From NCBI RefSeq assembly GCF_902506165.1, contig NZ_LR733817.1, forward strand, positions 5,175,625 to 5,239,624: 64,000 nucleotides of DNA, in the 5' to 3' direction. This document shows positions 1 to 10,188 of the stretch, piece after piece (the stretch's first letter is position 1; each line of letters begins with the position of its first letter). The position numbers and the translations under genes are program-made. Below the pieces are notes generated by a model that did not search any database, was not told where the DNA came from, and was given only the letters and a program-made list of their open reading frames with translations. Source of the DNA: Bosea sp. 29B (GTDB lineage: Bacteria > Pseudomonadota > Alphaproteobacteria > Rhizobiales > Beijerinckiaceae).

Positions 1-20
1 GTCGGGCGGAGACCTGATTC

Positions 21-2159
21 GTGTTCAGTCTCAGGATCAGGCTTCCGGTCGCCATGCTCGCCTTGGCCCTGCTCGCCGCATTGGCGGTGGGCTCGTCCGC
101 CTATCTCGCCGTCTCGAACTGGGCGCAGGGCGCTGTACGCGAGCGCATGCACGCGCTGGCCGAAAGCCATGTCCGCGCCATCGAGCGGCGCTGGTCGCAA
201 TTGCGTGCCGAACTCGCCGTCCAGGCTCGCAGCGCCTTCACCGTCTCGGCGCTCGACGAGATCGGCAAATGGCTGGAGCTCGGCCCGCACGATTACCGCA
301 GCATCCTCGGCTATTATCAGGGTGACGGTTCGCTCTCGCTGGCCGAGCGCGTCGCCCGCACCGGCCGCGAGCACCAGCACGGCTATTCCTGGCGGCATGT
401 GCCGGTCCACGAGACTTATTCGGCGGCACTCAAGCAATTCAACTACGCCGATATCTACCTGGTCTCGCGCAAGGGCAGGGTGGTCTACAGCGTTACCAAG
501 GGCCCAGAGTTCGGTCGCCTCCTGAGCGACGAGGATCTCGCCGGCACCGGCCTGGCAAAATCGGTGGCGCTGGCGCGCGGCAAGGCGGCAGGCGAGCAGG
601 TGGTGCTCGACTTCGCACCCTATGACCCGGTCGGCGGCGATCCGCGCGCCTTTCTGGCGGCGCCCTTCTACGATGCCGAAGCCGGGACGGGCGAACAGGT
701 CGGCACGATCGTCATCGCCGTCGACACACGCCTGATCGACGACGTCCTCGCCTTCAACCCGGCCGGTTCCGGGACCGAGCGGGTTTTCGTCATTGGCTCC
801 GACGGCTTCATGCGCTCCAATCCGGCCGCCCGGCGCAATGGCGGCTCACCGCGCGAAACGCTCGATCGCAGTCGATTGGCCGGGCAGCCGGAGCATGCGC
901 TCATCCGCATGACCAGCCATGACGGCCGCTCGCTTGTCGCCAGTGGGCAGGAGGTGGTCATTGGCGATCGGCGCTGGCTGCTCTGGCTGACCGAGCCGGA
1001 GGCGAACGCCTTCGCCGTGGTCGGCACGATCCGTAGCGCCGTCGTCTCTGCCGGTTTGCTGGTGCTGCTGCCCTTGTTCGGCATCGCGATCCTGCTCGGC
1101 TGGTCGGTGGCACGCCCGATTGCGCGGCTGTCCGACAGGCTGGCGGGCGTCGCCGCGGGGCGGACCGAGGAGGCAATTCCCGGAGCCGGACGCCGCGATG
1201 AGATCGGCGGCATCGCCAAGTCGATCGACATGATCCGCGAGACCTTGCGCGGCGAGGCGCAGCGACGGGAGGCCGAGCAGGGAACCCGCCTTGCCGACGC
1301 CGAGCAGCACCGCCGCACGCTGCTGGACGAGCTGGCGGGCGAGCTCGAGGAATCGGTCAGGACCGTCTCGGCCTCAGTCTCCGTCTCGGCGCAGACCCTG
1401 GACCAGACGGCGCGTCAGCTTGCGGAAGGCGCGCGCGAGACCCAGGCCGGCGCCGCCGATACCGACGGTGCGACCGGCAATGCCATCCGCAGTGTCAAGT
1501 CGATCGAGAGCGCGGCGCAGGATCTGCTCGGCGCAGTCGATGCGCTCGCCGCCGAGGTGCGCTCCTCGGATGCGACCGCCGGCCAGGCGCGCGAGCACGC
1601 GGATTCGGTCAGCCGTATCGTCGATGGCTTGTCCAACGGCGCGGCGCGGGTCTCGGAGGTGGTCGGGCTGATCTCGGCCATCGCCGGCCAGACGAATCTG
1701 CTTGCGCTCAACGCCACCATCGAGGCGGCCAGGGCCGGCGAGGCCGGCAAGGGCTTCGCCGTCGTCGCCAACGAGGTGAAATCGCTGGCGACACAGACTG
1801 CCAATGCGACGCAGGACATCGCCCGCCAGATCGAGGCGATGAACCAGGCGACCGTGGCGACAGTCGAGGGCATCACCGGCATTCGTGCGTTGGTGCAGGA
1901 GCTGAACGAGGCGACGCGCCGCACCAGCCAGACCATGCAGCGCCAGCACGAGGCAGCCCACGCCATCGCCGCCGACGTCCTCGCCGCGACCCAGGAGATC
2001 GTGCTGATCGGCCAGGCCACCAGCCAGGTCGCACTCGCCTCGCGCAACACCACCGGCGCGTCGGACGCGGTGCTGAAGGCGGCGAGCGAACTGACCGGGC
2101 TGGCCCAGGCGCTGAATGCGCGTGTCGACCATGTCATCGGCGAACTGCGCGTGGCCTGA
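21..2159 (+). CDS. Methyl-accepting chemotaxis protein with periplasmic sensor domain
   Basis: Inner-membrane chemoreceptor of 712 residues that should signal to CheA/CheW. TM1 covers about residues 5-30. A periplasmic region of about 300 residues follows, of the size and style of a double Cache (dCache) sensor. TM2 is at about 335-360, then a HAMP domain and a long coiled-coil signalling domain. The hairpin tip carries the family hallmark [18 protein letters not shown], followed by [11 protein letters not shown]. The start is a GTG with a weak purine-rich upstream stretch; only 20 bases precede it here, so a slightly different start is possible. The ligand cannot be deduced. The next gene, coaD, is unrelated in function. 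Confidence 0.93.
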   Translation: MFSLRIRLPVAMLALALLAALAVGSSAYLAVSNWAQGAVRERMHALAESHVRAIERRWSQLRAELAVQARSAFTVSALDEIGKWLELGPHDYRSILGYYQGDGSLSLAERVARTGREHQHGYSWRHVPVHETYSAALKQFNYADIYLVSRKGRVVYSVTKGPEFGRLLSDEDLAGTGLAKSVALARGKAAGEQVVLDFAPYDPVGGDPRAFLAAPFYDAEAGTGEQVGTIVIAVDTRLIDDVLAFNPAGSGTERVFVIGSDGFMRSNPAARRNGGSPRETLDRSRLAGQPEHALIRMTSHDGRSLVASGQEVVIGDRRWLLWLTEPEANAFAVVGTIRSAVVSAGLLVLLPLFGIAILLGWSVARPIARLSDRLAGVAAGRTEEAIPGAGRRDEIGGIAKSIDMIRETLRGEAQRREAEQGTRLADAEQHRRTLLDELAGELEESVRTVSASVSVSAQTLDQTARQLAEGARETQAGAADTDGATGNAIRSVKSIESAAQDLLGAVDALAAEVRSSDATAGQAREHADSVSRIVDGLSNGAARVSEVVGLISAIAGQTNLLALNATIEAARAGEAGKGFAVVANEVKSLATQTANATQDIARQIEAMNQATVATVEGITGIRALVQELNEATRRTSQTMQRQHEAAHAIAADVLAATQEIVLIGQATSQVALASRNTTGASDAVLKAASELTGLAQALNARVDHVIGELRVA

Positions 2160-2199
2160 TGACTTGTCGCGGGAGCCTGCGTTGGCTAACGCTCAGGGC

Positions 2200-2700
2200 A
2201 TGAGCCACACCGCCTTCTACGCCGGGTCGTTCGACCCCGTCACCAACGGCCATCTCGACATGATCGAGGCCGCCTGCCGGCTGGTCGACAAGCTGGTCCT
2301 CGCCATCGGCGTCCACCCCGGCAAGACGCCGATCTTCTCCGCCGAGGAGCGTGCGGAGCTGCTGCGCGCCATCGCCGGCCCGGTCGCGGCGCTGTTCAAG
2401 ACCGAGCTCGAGGTGACGACTTTCGCCGACCTGACCATCGACGCGGCCAAGCGCGCCGGCGCCACCATCCTGGTGCGGGGCCTGCGTGACGGCACCGATC
2501 TCGATCTCGAAATGCAGCTCGCCGGCATGAACCACACCATGGCGCCCGACCTGCAGACCGTGCTGCTGCCCTCGACGCCGCAGGCGCGCCACATCACCGC
2601 GACTCTGGTGCGCCAGATCGCGTCGATGGGCGGCGACGTTTCCGCCTTCGTTCCGCCTGTTGTCAGCGACAGGTTGAAGGCGAAGTTCGCCAGGCGCTGA
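2200..2700 (+). CDS. coaD: Pantetheine-phosphate adenylyltransferase (CoaD)
   Basis: Cytoplasmic enzyme of coenzyme A biosynthesis: 4'-phosphopantetheine plus ATP gives dephospho-CoA plus PPi. The 166-residue length from this ATG matches the family (about 160). The nucleotidyltransferase signature TNGH is at residues 15-18 after the AGSFDPV strand, and the RGLRDGTD segment that contacts substrate is present. The reading frame extends upstream into the chemoreceptor gene, but the ATG at 2200 gives the expected N-terminus ([13 protein letters not shown]), so it was chosen. It lies 40 nt after the chemoreceptor stop and is probably transcribed on its own or by read-through. Confidence 0.95.
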   Translation: MSHTAFYAGSFDPVTNGHLDMIEAACRLVDKLVLAIGVHPGKTPIFSAEERAELLRAIAGPVAALFKTELEVTTFADLTIDAAKRAGATILVRGLRDGTDLDLEMQLAGMNHTMAPDLQTVLLPSTPQARHITATLVRQIASMGGDVSAFVPPVVSDRLKAKFARR

Positions 2701-2839
2701 CGCCTTCGCAAACGCCATCGATGTGCATTTGCCTCGCGGCGATCTGCATTAGCGTTTGCAATTTGCAAACGCCGATGGTGTCTCTGGACTAATCTGAATC
2801 GGTGCGCGCTCGGTGCATCGCCCCTTCGACGAGTGTTCC

Positions 2840-4183
2840 ATGCGCCTGTCCCGCTACTTCCTGCCGATCCTGCGCGATACGCCCAAGGAGGCGGAGATCG
2901 TCTCGCACCGGCTGATGCTGCGCGCCGGCATGATCCGTCAGCAGTCTGCCGGGATCTACTCGTGGCTGCCGCTCGGCCTGCGCGTGCTCAACAAGATCAG
3001 CGCGGTGGTCCGCGAGGAGCAGAATCGCGCCGGCGCCATCGAGATCCTGATGCCGACCATCCAGTCGGCCGATCTCTGGCGCGAAAGCGGGCGCTACGAC
3101 GCCTATGGCAAGGAGATGCTGCGGATCAAAGACCGGCACGACCGCGACATGCTCTACGGGCCGACCAATGAGGAGATGGTCACCGAGATCGTCCGTTCCT
3201 ACGTCAAGTCCTACAAGGATCTGCCGCTCAACCTCTACCACATCCAATGGAAGTTCCGGGACGAGGTCCGCCCGCGCTTCGGTGTGATGCGCGGCCGCGA
3301 GTTCCTGATGAAAGACGCTTATTCCTTCGATCTCGACAAGGAATCGGCGCGCCACGCCTACAACCGCATGTTCACCGCCTATCTGCGCACCTTCACCCGG
3401 CTCGGCCTGAAGGCGATCCCGATGCGAGCCGATACCGGCCCGATCGGTGGCGACCTCAGCCACGAATTTATCGTGCTCGCCTCGACCGGCGAGAGCGAGG
3501 TCTTCTGCCACAGCGACTACCTGACCTTCGACACGCCGGCCGCGGACACCGATTTCGACAGCGTGCCCGGCCTGCAGGGCATCTTCGACAAGTGGACGAG
3601 CCTCTACGCCGCCACCGAGGAGATGCACGACAAGGCCGCCTTCGAGGCGATGCCGGAGGACAAGCGCGTCTCGGCGCGCGGTATCGAAGTCGGTCATATC
3701 TTCTATTTCGGCACCAAGTACTCCGAGCCGATGGGGGCGAGTGTCACCGGTGCGGACGGCCAGCAAGTGCTGCTGCATGGCGGCTCCTACGGCATCGGCC
3801 CGAGCCGTCTCGTCGCCGCGCTGATCGAGGCCGGCCATGACGAGGGCGGCATCGTCTGGCCCGACGAGATCGCGCCCTTCGACATCGCCGTGCTCAACCT
3901 CAAGGTCGGCGACGCGGCCAGCGACGCCGCCAGCGAGCAGCTCTACAAGGGGCTCGCCGCGAAGGGCTACGACATGGTCTACGACGACCGCGACGAGCGC
4001 CCGGGCGGCAAGTTCGCCACCGCCGACCTGATCGGCATCCCCTGGCAGATCATCGTCGGCCCGAAGGGGCTGGCGGAGGGCAAGGTCGAAGTCAAGCGCC
4101 GCGCCGGCGGCGAGCGCGAGCTGGTCTCGCTCGAGGCGGCGCTGGCGCGTTTCCCGGGCAAAAGTGCGGAGACGAACGCGTGA
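2840..4183 (+). CDS. proS: Proline--tRNA ligase, short bacterial type (ProS)
   Basis: Class II aminoacyl-tRNA synthetase that charges tRNA-Pro. At 447 residues it is the short alphaproteobacterial form, lacking the roughly 180-residue editing (INS) domain of the E. coli enzyme. Class II motif 2 is at about residues 140-160 ([16 protein letters not shown]) and motif 3 is GIGPSR at 318-323. The C-terminal anticodon-binding domain begins near residue 350. The start is the ATG giving [11 protein letters not shown], the usual N-terminus; a longer in-frame start at 2813 is less likely. The following lol gene starts 16 nt after the stop, preceded by GGAGG, suggesting an operon. Confidence 0.96.
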   Translation: MRLSRYFLPILRDTPKEAEIVSHRLMLRAGMIRQQSAGIYSWLPLGLRVLNKISAVVREEQNRAGAIEILMPTIQSADLWRESGRYDAYGKEMLRIKDRHDRDMLYGPTNEEMVTEIVRSYVKSYKDLPLNLYHIQWKFRDEVRPRFGVMRGREFLMKDAYSFDLDKESARHAYNRMFTAYLRTFTRLGLKAIPMRADTGPIGGDLSHEFIVLASTGESEVFCHSDYLTFDTPAADTDFDSVPGLQGIFDKWTSLYAATEEMHDKAAFEAMPEDKRVSARGIEVGHIFYFGTKYSEPMGASVTGADGQQVLLHGGSYGIGPSRLVAALIEAGHDEGGIVWPDEIAPFDIAVLNLKVGDAASDAASEQLYKGLAAKGYDMVYDDRDERPGGKFATADLIGIPWQIIVGPKGLAEGKVEVKRRAGGERELVSLEAALARFPGKSAETNA

Positions 4184-4199
4184 GCGGAGGAGGGCGGTC

Positions 4200-5492
4200 A
4201 TGAGCGCCGTCGCCGAGGCTCGGGAGAGCGTGCCGACCGGCACGAAAGCCTTCGCTGGCTTCGAATGGCTGCTCGCCGGCCGCTATCTGCGCACGCGCCG
4301 GCGCGAGGGCTTCGTCTCGGTCATCGCCGGCTTCTCCTTTCTTGGCATCCTGCTCGGCGTCGCGACGCTGATCATCGTGATGTCGGTGATGAACGGCTTC
4401 CGCAAGGAGCTGCTGGAGAAGATCGTCGGCGTCAACGGCCACATCTTCGCGACCCCGATCGACCGGCCGCTCGACGATTACGAGCAGGTCGCGGCCAAGC
4501 TGCGCCAGGTCCAGGGCATCAAGCTCGCGATCCCGCTGGTCGAGGGACAGGCGCTGGCCTCCTCGCAGGTCGGCAATGGCGGCGTTCTGGTGCGCGGCAT
4601 CTCGGAAGACGACATCAAGTCGATCCCCTTCATCGCGGGCAATGTCCGCCAAGGCACGCTCGACGGATTTGCCGCGGCCAACGGCGTCGCAATCGGCCGG
4701 CGGCTCGCGGGCTCGCTCGGCCTGCAGGTCGGCGACACCATCACCATCGTCACTCCGCGCGGCGCTTCGACGCCGTTCGGCACGGCGCCACGGATCAAGG
4801 CCTATCCGGTCACGGCGATCTTCGAGATCGGCATGTCGGAGTTCGACGCCTCCTTCGTCTTCATGCCGCTCGCCGAGAGCCAAGCCTATTTCAACCGCGA
4901 CGGCGACGTGAACGTCATCGAGATCTTCATCGACAATCCCGATCAGACGCAGGCAGTGCGCGACCGGATCGAGGCCGATCCGCCGCGGCCGCTCGTGCTG
5001 TCCGACTGGCGCCAGCGCAACCGCACCTTCTTCAATGCGCTCGAGGTCGAGCGCAATGTCATGTTCATCATCCTGACCCTGATCGTTCTGGTCGCGACGC
5101 TGAACATCGTCTCCGGCCTGATCATGCTGGTGAAGGACAAGACGGAGGACATCGCGATCATGCGCACCATGGGCGCCTCGCGCGGCACGGTGCTGCGGGT
5201 CTTCCTGATCACAGGCGCGGCGATCGGCGTGGTTGGCACGTTCGCCGGCTTCGTCCTCGGCATCCTGTTCGCCAGGAACATCCAGACCATCAACAAGGGC
5301 TTGAGCAAGCTGTTGGGTATCAATCCCTGGGATCCGACCGTGCGCTTCCTGAGCGATATTCCCTCGGTGATCGACTGGCGCGAGGTTGCCACCGTCGTGG
5401 TGATGACGCTCGTCCTGTCGCTGCTGGCGACGCTCTATCCGGCCTGGAAGGCGGCGCGGCTCGATCCCGTCAAAGCCCTGCGGATGGGTTGA
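4200..5492 (+). CDS. lolC: Lipoprotein-releasing ABC transporter permease (LolC/LolE family)
   Basis: Inner-membrane permease of the Lol system, which extracts outer-membrane lipoproteins and hands them to LolA. The 430-residue protein has the LolC/E/FtsX layout: one TM near residues 40-65 ([20 protein letters not shown]), a large periplasmic domain (about 70-280), and three C-terminal TMs (about 290-315, 335-360, 395-415). The ATG at 4200 has a good GGAGG site and was preferred to an in-frame codon at 4164 inside proS. It is followed after 10 nt by lolD. Only one permease gene is adjacent, so it may act as a LolF-like homodimer; a second permease elsewhere cannot be excluded. Confidence 0.93.
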   Translation: MSAVAEARESVPTGTKAFAGFEWLLAGRYLRTRRREGFVSVIAGFSFLGILLGVATLIIVMSVMNGFRKELLEKIVGVNGHIFATPIDRPLDDYEQVAAKLRQVQGIKLAIPLVEGQALASSQVGNGGVLVRGISEDDIKSIPFIAGNVRQGTLDGFAAANGVAIGRRLAGSLGLQVGDTITIVTPRGASTPFGTAPRIKAYPVTAIFEIGMSEFDASFVFMPLAESQAYFNRDGDVNVIEIFIDNPDQTQAVRDRIEADPPRPLVLSDWRQRNRTFFNALEVERNVMFIILTLIVLVATLNIVSGLIMLVKDKTEDIAIMRTMGASRGTVLRVFLITGAAIGVVGTFAGFVLGILFARNIQTINKGLSKLLGINPWDPTVRFLSDIPSVIDWREVATVVVMTLVLSLLATLYPAWKAARLDPVKALRMG

Positions 5493-5502
5493 GGACGCGA
5501 CA

Positions 5503-6192
5503 ATGGCAACCGAGACGCCGGCGCTCTTCCTCTCTCAGATCGAGCGCTACTATCCCCAGTCCGACGGTCCGCTCGAGATCTTGCGCAAGGCCGATTTCGC
5601 GATCTGGCCGGGTGAGCTCGTGGCGCTGGTCGCCCCGAGCGGCACCGGCAAGTCGACCTTGCTGCACGTCGCCGGCCTGCTGGAGAGCCCCGATGGCGGC
5701 GAGGTCTTCATCGGCGGCGTGCCGACCTCGCAGCTCGACGACAAGGGCCTGACCCGGCTGCGGCGCACCGAGATCGGCTTCGTCTATCAGTTCCACCATC
5801 TCCTGCCGGAGTTCACCGCGCTGGAGAATGTCGTCTTGCCGCAGCGCATTCGCGGCCTCGGCAAGGCCGAGGCCGCATCGCGCGCGACCGAGCTGCTGAG
5901 CTTCCTTGGTCTAGGCGATCGGCTCGATCATCTGCCGGGCGAATTGTCGGGCGGCGAGCAGCAGCGCGTCGCCATCGGCCGCGCCGTCGCCAATGCGCCG
6001 CGCGTGCTGCTGGCCGACGAGCCGACCGGCAATCTCGACCCGCACACCTCGCTGCACGTCTTCAACACGCTGGTGGCGCTGGCGCGCGCTTCGGGCCTGG
6101 CGGCGCTGATCGCGACGCATAATCTCGACCTCGCCTCCCGCATGGACCGCCAGGTCACGATCCGCGACGGGATGGTCGTGCCGCTGGGCTGA
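5503..6192 (+). CDS. lolD: Lipoprotein-releasing ABC transporter ATP-binding protein (LolD)
   Basis: ATPase subunit that powers lipoprotein release from the inner membrane. The 229-residue protein has Walker [10 protein letters not shown] at residues 44-52, the signature [14 protein letters not shown] from about residue 148, Walker B with the catalytic Glu ([11 protein letters not shown], about 169-179), and a switch His (ATHNLDLA). The first Walker A residue is Ala rather than the usual Gly, which is tolerated in the family. It starts 10 nt after the permease gene. Downstream, the minus-strand tagH gene ends 10 nt after the lolD stop, so the two transcription units converge with almost no spacer. 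Confidence 0.95.
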   Translation: MATETPALFLSQIERYYPQSDGPLEILRKADFAIWPGELVALVAPSGTGKSTLLHVAGLLESPDGGEVFIGGVPTSQLDDKGLTRLRRTEIGFVYQFHHLLPEFTALENVVLPQRIRGLGKAEAASRATELLSFLGLGDRLDHLPGELSGGEQQRVAIGRAVANAPRVLLADEPTGNLDPHTSLHVFNTLVALARASGLAALIATHNLDLASRMDRQVTIRDGMVVPLG

Positions 6193-6201
6193 GATTTTGG
6201 C

Positions 6202-7584
6202 TCAGCCCCCGCCGCGGTCGTAGCATTCGGCGAAGTAGAGCATGAAGGCGTCGACCAGCCCGTCCTCGTAAGGAGCGGTCTTCGCCTCCCAGCGCGCGAC
6301 ATAGGCGTCCCAGAGCTTGCCCTTGCGCGAGGAGAGCAGGCCGTCGAGCCCGCGCCCGGCGTCGAGCCCCTCGGCCACCGCCTGCGGATCGAGGTCCTCG
6401 ACCAGCATGCGCAGCGCGTGCTGCATCGCCGAATAGGTCTTGATCTGGTGGACCTTGAGGTCCCGGAAGCTCTCCTCGAACGCCTTCTGCGCGTTGAGGT
6501 AGCCGCTTGTCGGCCGGCCGAAGATCAGCTTCAGCGCATCCTCGATCGTCGGCGAGAACTTCAGCGGATTGTTGTCCTGCGCCTGGATCATCGTCTGGTT
6601 GGAGCTGCGCGCGATGCGCTTGCTCTCGGCCCGCGCGGCCAGCAGCGCCTTCAGCTCGATGGCGATCAGGCGCATCAGCGCGCCGGTCTGCTCGGCGAAG
6701 GCGCCGGGATCCTGCCAGGACAGTTCCTCGGCCGGCAGGCCCGCCCCGCGGGCGAAACGGGCGATGAACTCGGCCGCCGAGATCGACGGGCCACCCGCCG
6801 GAGCGCCCATTGGCGGCGGGGGAGGTGGCGGCGGCGCCATGGGCCGGGACGGCGGTTCGTAAGGCGCGTCGAAGCTCGGGCGCGCTGGTGGCCCGGCCGG
6901 CGCCTCGTCCCAGGGATTGCCGGCGGGCGCGGCCGAGGGGGGGCGGCGCGGCGTCGGGATCGGGGCGATCGGCTCGGGCTCGGGCACCGGCGGCGCCTGG
7001 TAAGGCGCCCAGGCAAGATCGTCCGGCCGTGACGGTTGGGGTGGCGGAGGCGGCGGCGCATCATAGACCTGCGCCGATTCCGACGGAGTCGGGATATCGG
7101 CGGCCCAGTCGATGAAGGGCGCGTGCACGGGCTGGTATTTTTGCGGCGGAATCAGGTCGCGGCGGGCGATCGGTGGTGCCTCGTCGCCGTTCGAATCCCA
7201 CAGCGATTCGCCGGGCGGCGGCGGCATCGCCGCTCGCTCTGCCGGGCCGGGCACTCCGCGCTCCGCCTCGTCGATCGCGACCGCGATGATATATTGGCCG
7301 ATCTCGAGCCGGTCGCCATGCTGCAACCGATAAGGCGACTGCACCCGGTAGGCACCGCCATTGACGAAGGTGCCGTTGGTCGAGATATCGCGCAGCCAGT
7401 AGGCGTTGTCGTTGAAGCGGATTTCGCAATGCCGCCCGGAGATGGCACGGCTCGGATCCGGCAGGCACCAGTCAAGATGCTGGTCGCGGCCGATATCCAG
7501 CCCGCGTCCGCCGCTCAGCGTCACGCTGAGCGGGCCGCCATCCGGCAGCGAAGCCTGGTTTTCGATCGTCAGCGTCAGCGCCAT
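6202..7584 (-). CDS. tagH: T6SS-associated FHA-domain protein TagH
   Basis: Phosphothreonine-binding scaffold of the post-translational control branch (PpkA/PppA/Fha type) of type VI secretion. The FHA domain is at about residues 25-100, with GR (32-33), SGRH (49-52) and STNGT (68-72) in the expected order. A proline-rich linker of about 140 residues follows (runs of P in APPPPPPQP and PPPPPPPPMG). The C-terminal domain, about residues 270-460, is of TagH type (AAEFIARFARGAGL). No kinase or phosphatase gene is seen in the window. It is the last gene of the minus-strand T6SS arm and ends next to lolD. The FHA call is firm; the TagH call rests on the C-terminal domain and context. Confidence 0.9.
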   Translation of the reverse strand: MALTLTIENQASLPDGGPLSVTLSGGRGLDIGRDQHLDWCLPDPSRAISGRHCEIRFNDNAYWLRDISTNGTFVNGGAYRVQSPYRLQHGDRLEIGQYIIAVAIDEAERGVPGPAERAAMPPPPGESLWDSNGDEAPPIARRDLIPPQKYQPVHAPFIDWAADIPTPSESAQVYDAPPPPPPQPSRPDDLAWAPYQAPPVPEPEPIAPIPTPRRPPSAAPAGNPWDEAPAGPPARPSFDAPYEPPSRPMAPPPPPPPPMGAPAGGPSISAAEFIARFARGAGLPAEELSWQDPGAFAEQTGALMRLIAIELKALLAARAESKRIARSSNQTMIQAQDNNPLKFSPTIEDALKLIFGRPTSGYLNAQKAFEESFRDLKVHQIKTYSAMQHALRMLVEDLDPQAVAEGLDAGRGLDGLLSSRKGKLWDAYVARWEAKTAPYEDGLVDAFMLYFAECYDRGGG

Positions 7585-7644
7585 GTCGGGCCGCCCGCCT
7601 CATCATAGCCCGACACCGGCTGCCGCATCGGCGCCGGGGCCATG

Positions 7645-8202
7645 CTATGCTCTCGTCTTGCCGCTTTCGTCATCGATCAGACGAATGCATGCTTCGACGC
7701 AATTTCGCAATGCGGCATCGCGCTCTGGCTCGGATACCCGTCCGAGTGCGGTTAATACCGCGATCCGCGCCGTCTTCGCGGTCAAGTCCGGCGGTGCGGG
7801 TACGGCATGGCTCGCCACCATGCTGCCGCCGGAATAGCCGGCCGCGAGCGCGACCCAGGTACCGAGGCTGGCGTGATGGCCGCTTTCGCCGAGCGCCAGG
7901 GCAGCACGGCGCGTCTCGTCGGTCGGGTCGCGAACCCAGGCTTCGGCTGCCTTCAGGCCGGGATCGGCCGGGGCTCCGGGCGGCTGCATGCGCTGGACGC
8001 TCTGCAGGGCCCACCAGACGGCTTCGCGGCGTGGCATCAGGAAAGCGCAGAAGCCGATCGCGTCCTTGTGATCGCCCGCCGCAACGAGCTTGCGCAGGAA
8101 GCTCAGCGGCGGCTCGGTGGTCGGCGCGGTCTGGATGATCTCGCGCGCGGCGGGGAAGGTCTCGAAGACCTCCTGCGCCGTGCTGAACCGAAGTTTCGAC
8201 AT
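7645..8202 (-). CDS. Uncharacterised protein in the T6SS cluster (possibly DUF6931-like)
   Basis: Predicted soluble protein of 185 residues with no signal peptide or TM. It starts MSKLRFSTAQEVFETFPAA and contains a helical, Trp/Ala-rich core (FLMPRREAVWWALQSVQ) and a Gly/Ser-rich segment near residue 120 (GYSGGSMV). The ATG chosen gives the short form; an in-frame codon at 8250 lies inside vgrG. It is placed between vgrG and tagH on the same strand, with 7 nt between the vgrG stop and this ATG, so it should be co-transcribed and translationally linked with vgrG. I believe similar proteins occur in other rhizobial T6SS loci, but I cannot assign a function; adaptor, chaperone or regulatory roles are only guesses. 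Confidence 0.75.
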   Translation of the reverse strand: MSKLRFSTAQEVFETFPAAREIIQTAPTTEPPLSFLRKLVAAGDHKDAIGFCAFLMPRREAVWWALQSVQRMQPPGAPADPGLKAAEAWVRDPTDETRRAALALGESGHHASLGTWVALAAGYSGGSMVASHAVPAPPDLTAKTARIAVLTALGRVSEPERDAALRNCVEACIRLIDDESGKTRA

Positions 8203-8209
8203 CGCGGCC

Positions 8210-10072
8210 TCAGTTGATCTTGACGACGCCGCCGGTGATGATGGTCGCACCGCCGCCGTTGATCTCGGTCTTGGCCGTGCTCTGCACCGTGATCGTCGGC
8301 GAGGAGATGGTGATGTTGGTCGGCGTCATCGTGATCTCGCTCTGGCCGCAGACCAGCTTGATCTCGAGCGCTGCCTCGACATAGCGCTTGCCCTGCTTGA
8401 CGTGCAGCTTGTCGCTGCCGCTCAGGATCTGGGTGGTGCGGGCGAAATCGGTCGGACCACCCTCGAATTTCTTGCCGACGTCGCGGGTCTCGAGGTTGAA
8501 GACCTCGGTCTTGTGGTCGCGCTCGGCCTGCATGGAGAAGATCTCCTTGCCGGCCAGGTCCTCGAACTTGATCTCGTTGAACTTGCCCGACTTGCCGCCG
8601 CCATCGGTCGATTCCGATTTCAGGCCGGACTGGGTCTTGTTGGCTGGCAGGTCGTAGGGCGGCATGTGCTGATCGTTGACCACGGCGCCGGTGATGATCG
8701 GCCGGTCGGGATCGCCGCCGATATAGGAGACGACGACCTCCTGGCCGATGCGCGGGATGATCTGGCCGCCCCAGTTCTTGCCCGACCAGGCCTGCGCCAC
8801 GCGCACGCGGCAGGAGGTCGACTCCTTCTCGCGGTCCCAGTGGAAGCGCAGCCAGATGCGGCCGTATTTGTCGACGTCGATGTCGCCTTCCTCACCCTTG
8901 TTCTTCTCGCCGACCACCTTGGCGGTGTCGGGGCCGATATGGAGCGGGGAGGGCGTCAGCAGCGGGGCGCGGAAGCGCTTGGTGGCCTTCTGGAGCTCGT
9001 AGGAGCCGTGATAGATCGCCTGGTCGGTGCGCTTGGAGGAGCGATAGCTCTGCACGCCGTAGCTGTGCGTCGCCCTCACCACCAGGAACTCGGCGTTCTC
9101 CGAGCCGACGGGATGATCGGCCAGCGTCATCAGCGTCCCTGGATTGAGGCTGGGCGCGTCGCCGACGGCGAGGCGCCGCTCGTCCTGCGCCTGCTCGGCC
9201 TGGACCTGGATACGGGCGAGCTTCTCGCCCTTGCCGCGGTCGAGATAGGCGCCGGGATAGTCGAAAGCCTCGTAGGACTTGGTGCGCGGGAAGCCGTCCT
9301 CGGCGCGCGCCGTCAGGTCCGAGGTGGATTTCTCGAAATCATAGTCCTTGATCTCGATCTTTCCGGTCCGCAGCCGCCGCTGCGCCGACCATTGCGTCAG
9401 ATGCTCGATCCGGCGCCTCTGGGCCCCATCCGTCGGCATGAAGGGGTAGGCGGAGCCGGCTCCGGTGAAGCTCGGCTCGGCCGCGGCAGTCACCGCATCA
9501 TGCGAATTGCGCGCATCCGAGAGGACCAGCTTGTGGTCCCCCTCTGTATGCTTGAAATAATAGTAGATGCCGTACTTCTCCATCAGGCGCAGGACGAAGT
9601 CGAGATCGGACTCGCGATACTGCACGCAATAGTCGATCTCCGGCGGAGGCTCGCTGACGCGGTCCTCGAAGCTCGCCTTGTCCTCTTTCCCGAAGATCGT
9701 CTTGATGATGTCCAGCGCGGTCTTGTTCTTGAAGATGCGGCAATCGGAGCGCTGCGAGAGCAGCCAGAGCCAGGGCCGCAGCACGAAGCGGTAGTGGTCG
9801 AGATCCTTCTCCCGGCCGAGCCACTGCGCCTCGACCAGCACGCCGTTGAAGATCCGGTCTTCACCGTTCTTCAGCGTCATTTTGATATGACATTTCTCGC
9901 CAATTAAATTTTGAAGATCGTCGCCTCGAGCAGTACTCACAGCCTCGATTTGATAAACAAACAATTCGCTGAGAGCTTCGCGCGCCTCAAACTTGAGAAG
10001 TGAGAAGACATCTTGACCCGCCGGTGTCGTAAAGGAGGCAAGTCTTTTCGATTGTCCTGGAGCGGCGGGCAT
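8210..10072 (-). CDS. vgrG: T6SS spike protein VgrG (TssI)
   Basis: Trimeric puncturing spike at the tip of the Hcp tube. The 620-residue protein has the gp27-like N-terminal half (phage-baseplate fold, ending about residue 370), an OB-fold gp5-like segment (DVDKYGRIWLRFHWDR, then SCRVRVAQAWSGKNWG, the classic VgrG signature), and a C-terminal repetitive beta-strand needle rich in T, S, I and N (ITMTPTNITISSPTITVQS). It stops at the needle tip, with no fused effector domain. The ATG at 10072 has GAGG 8 nt upstream; a TTG one codon earlier is unlikely. The next gene on this strand is the unknown 185-residue protein rather than a PAAR or recognised effector gene. Confidence 0.95.
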   Translation of the reverse strand: MPAAPGQSKRLASFTTPAGQDVFSLLKFEAREALSELFVYQIEAVSTARGDDLQNLIGEKCHIKMTLKNGEDRIFNGVLVEAQWLGREKDLDHYRFVLRPWLWLLSQRSDCRIFKNKTALDIIKTIFGKEDKASFEDRVSEPPPEIDYCVQYRESDLDFVLRLMEKYGIYYYFKHTEGDHKLVLSDARNSHDAVTAAAEPSFTGAGSAYPFMPTDGAQRRRIEHLTQWSAQRRLRTGKIEIKDYDFEKSTSDLTARAEDGFPRTKSYEAFDYPGAYLDRGKGEKLARIQVQAEQAQDERRLAVGDAPSLNPGTLMTLADHPVGSENAEFLVVRATHSYGVQSYRSSKRTDQAIYHGSYELQKATKRFRAPLLTPSPLHIGPDTAKVVGEKNKGEEGDIDVDKYGRIWLRFHWDREKESTSCRVRVAQAWSGKNWGGQIIPRIGQEVVVSYIGGDPDRPIITGAVVNDQHMPPYDLPANKTQSGLKSESTDGGGKSGKFNEIKFEDLAGKEIFSMQAERDHKTEVFNLETRDVGKKFEGGPTDFARTTQILSGSDKLHVKQGKRYVEAALEIKLVCGQSEITMTPTNITISSPTITVQSTAKTEINGGGATIITGGVVKIN

Positions 10073-10188
10073 CAACCAAACCTCGTGGCTTGCGACAAGA
10101 GACGACTATTGACGCAGCAAACGCTGCGAGGCATAATTCGCGCCGTCAGTCTTCAACCGCCTCAGCGAACCTAAACGGGAGGAAGACC

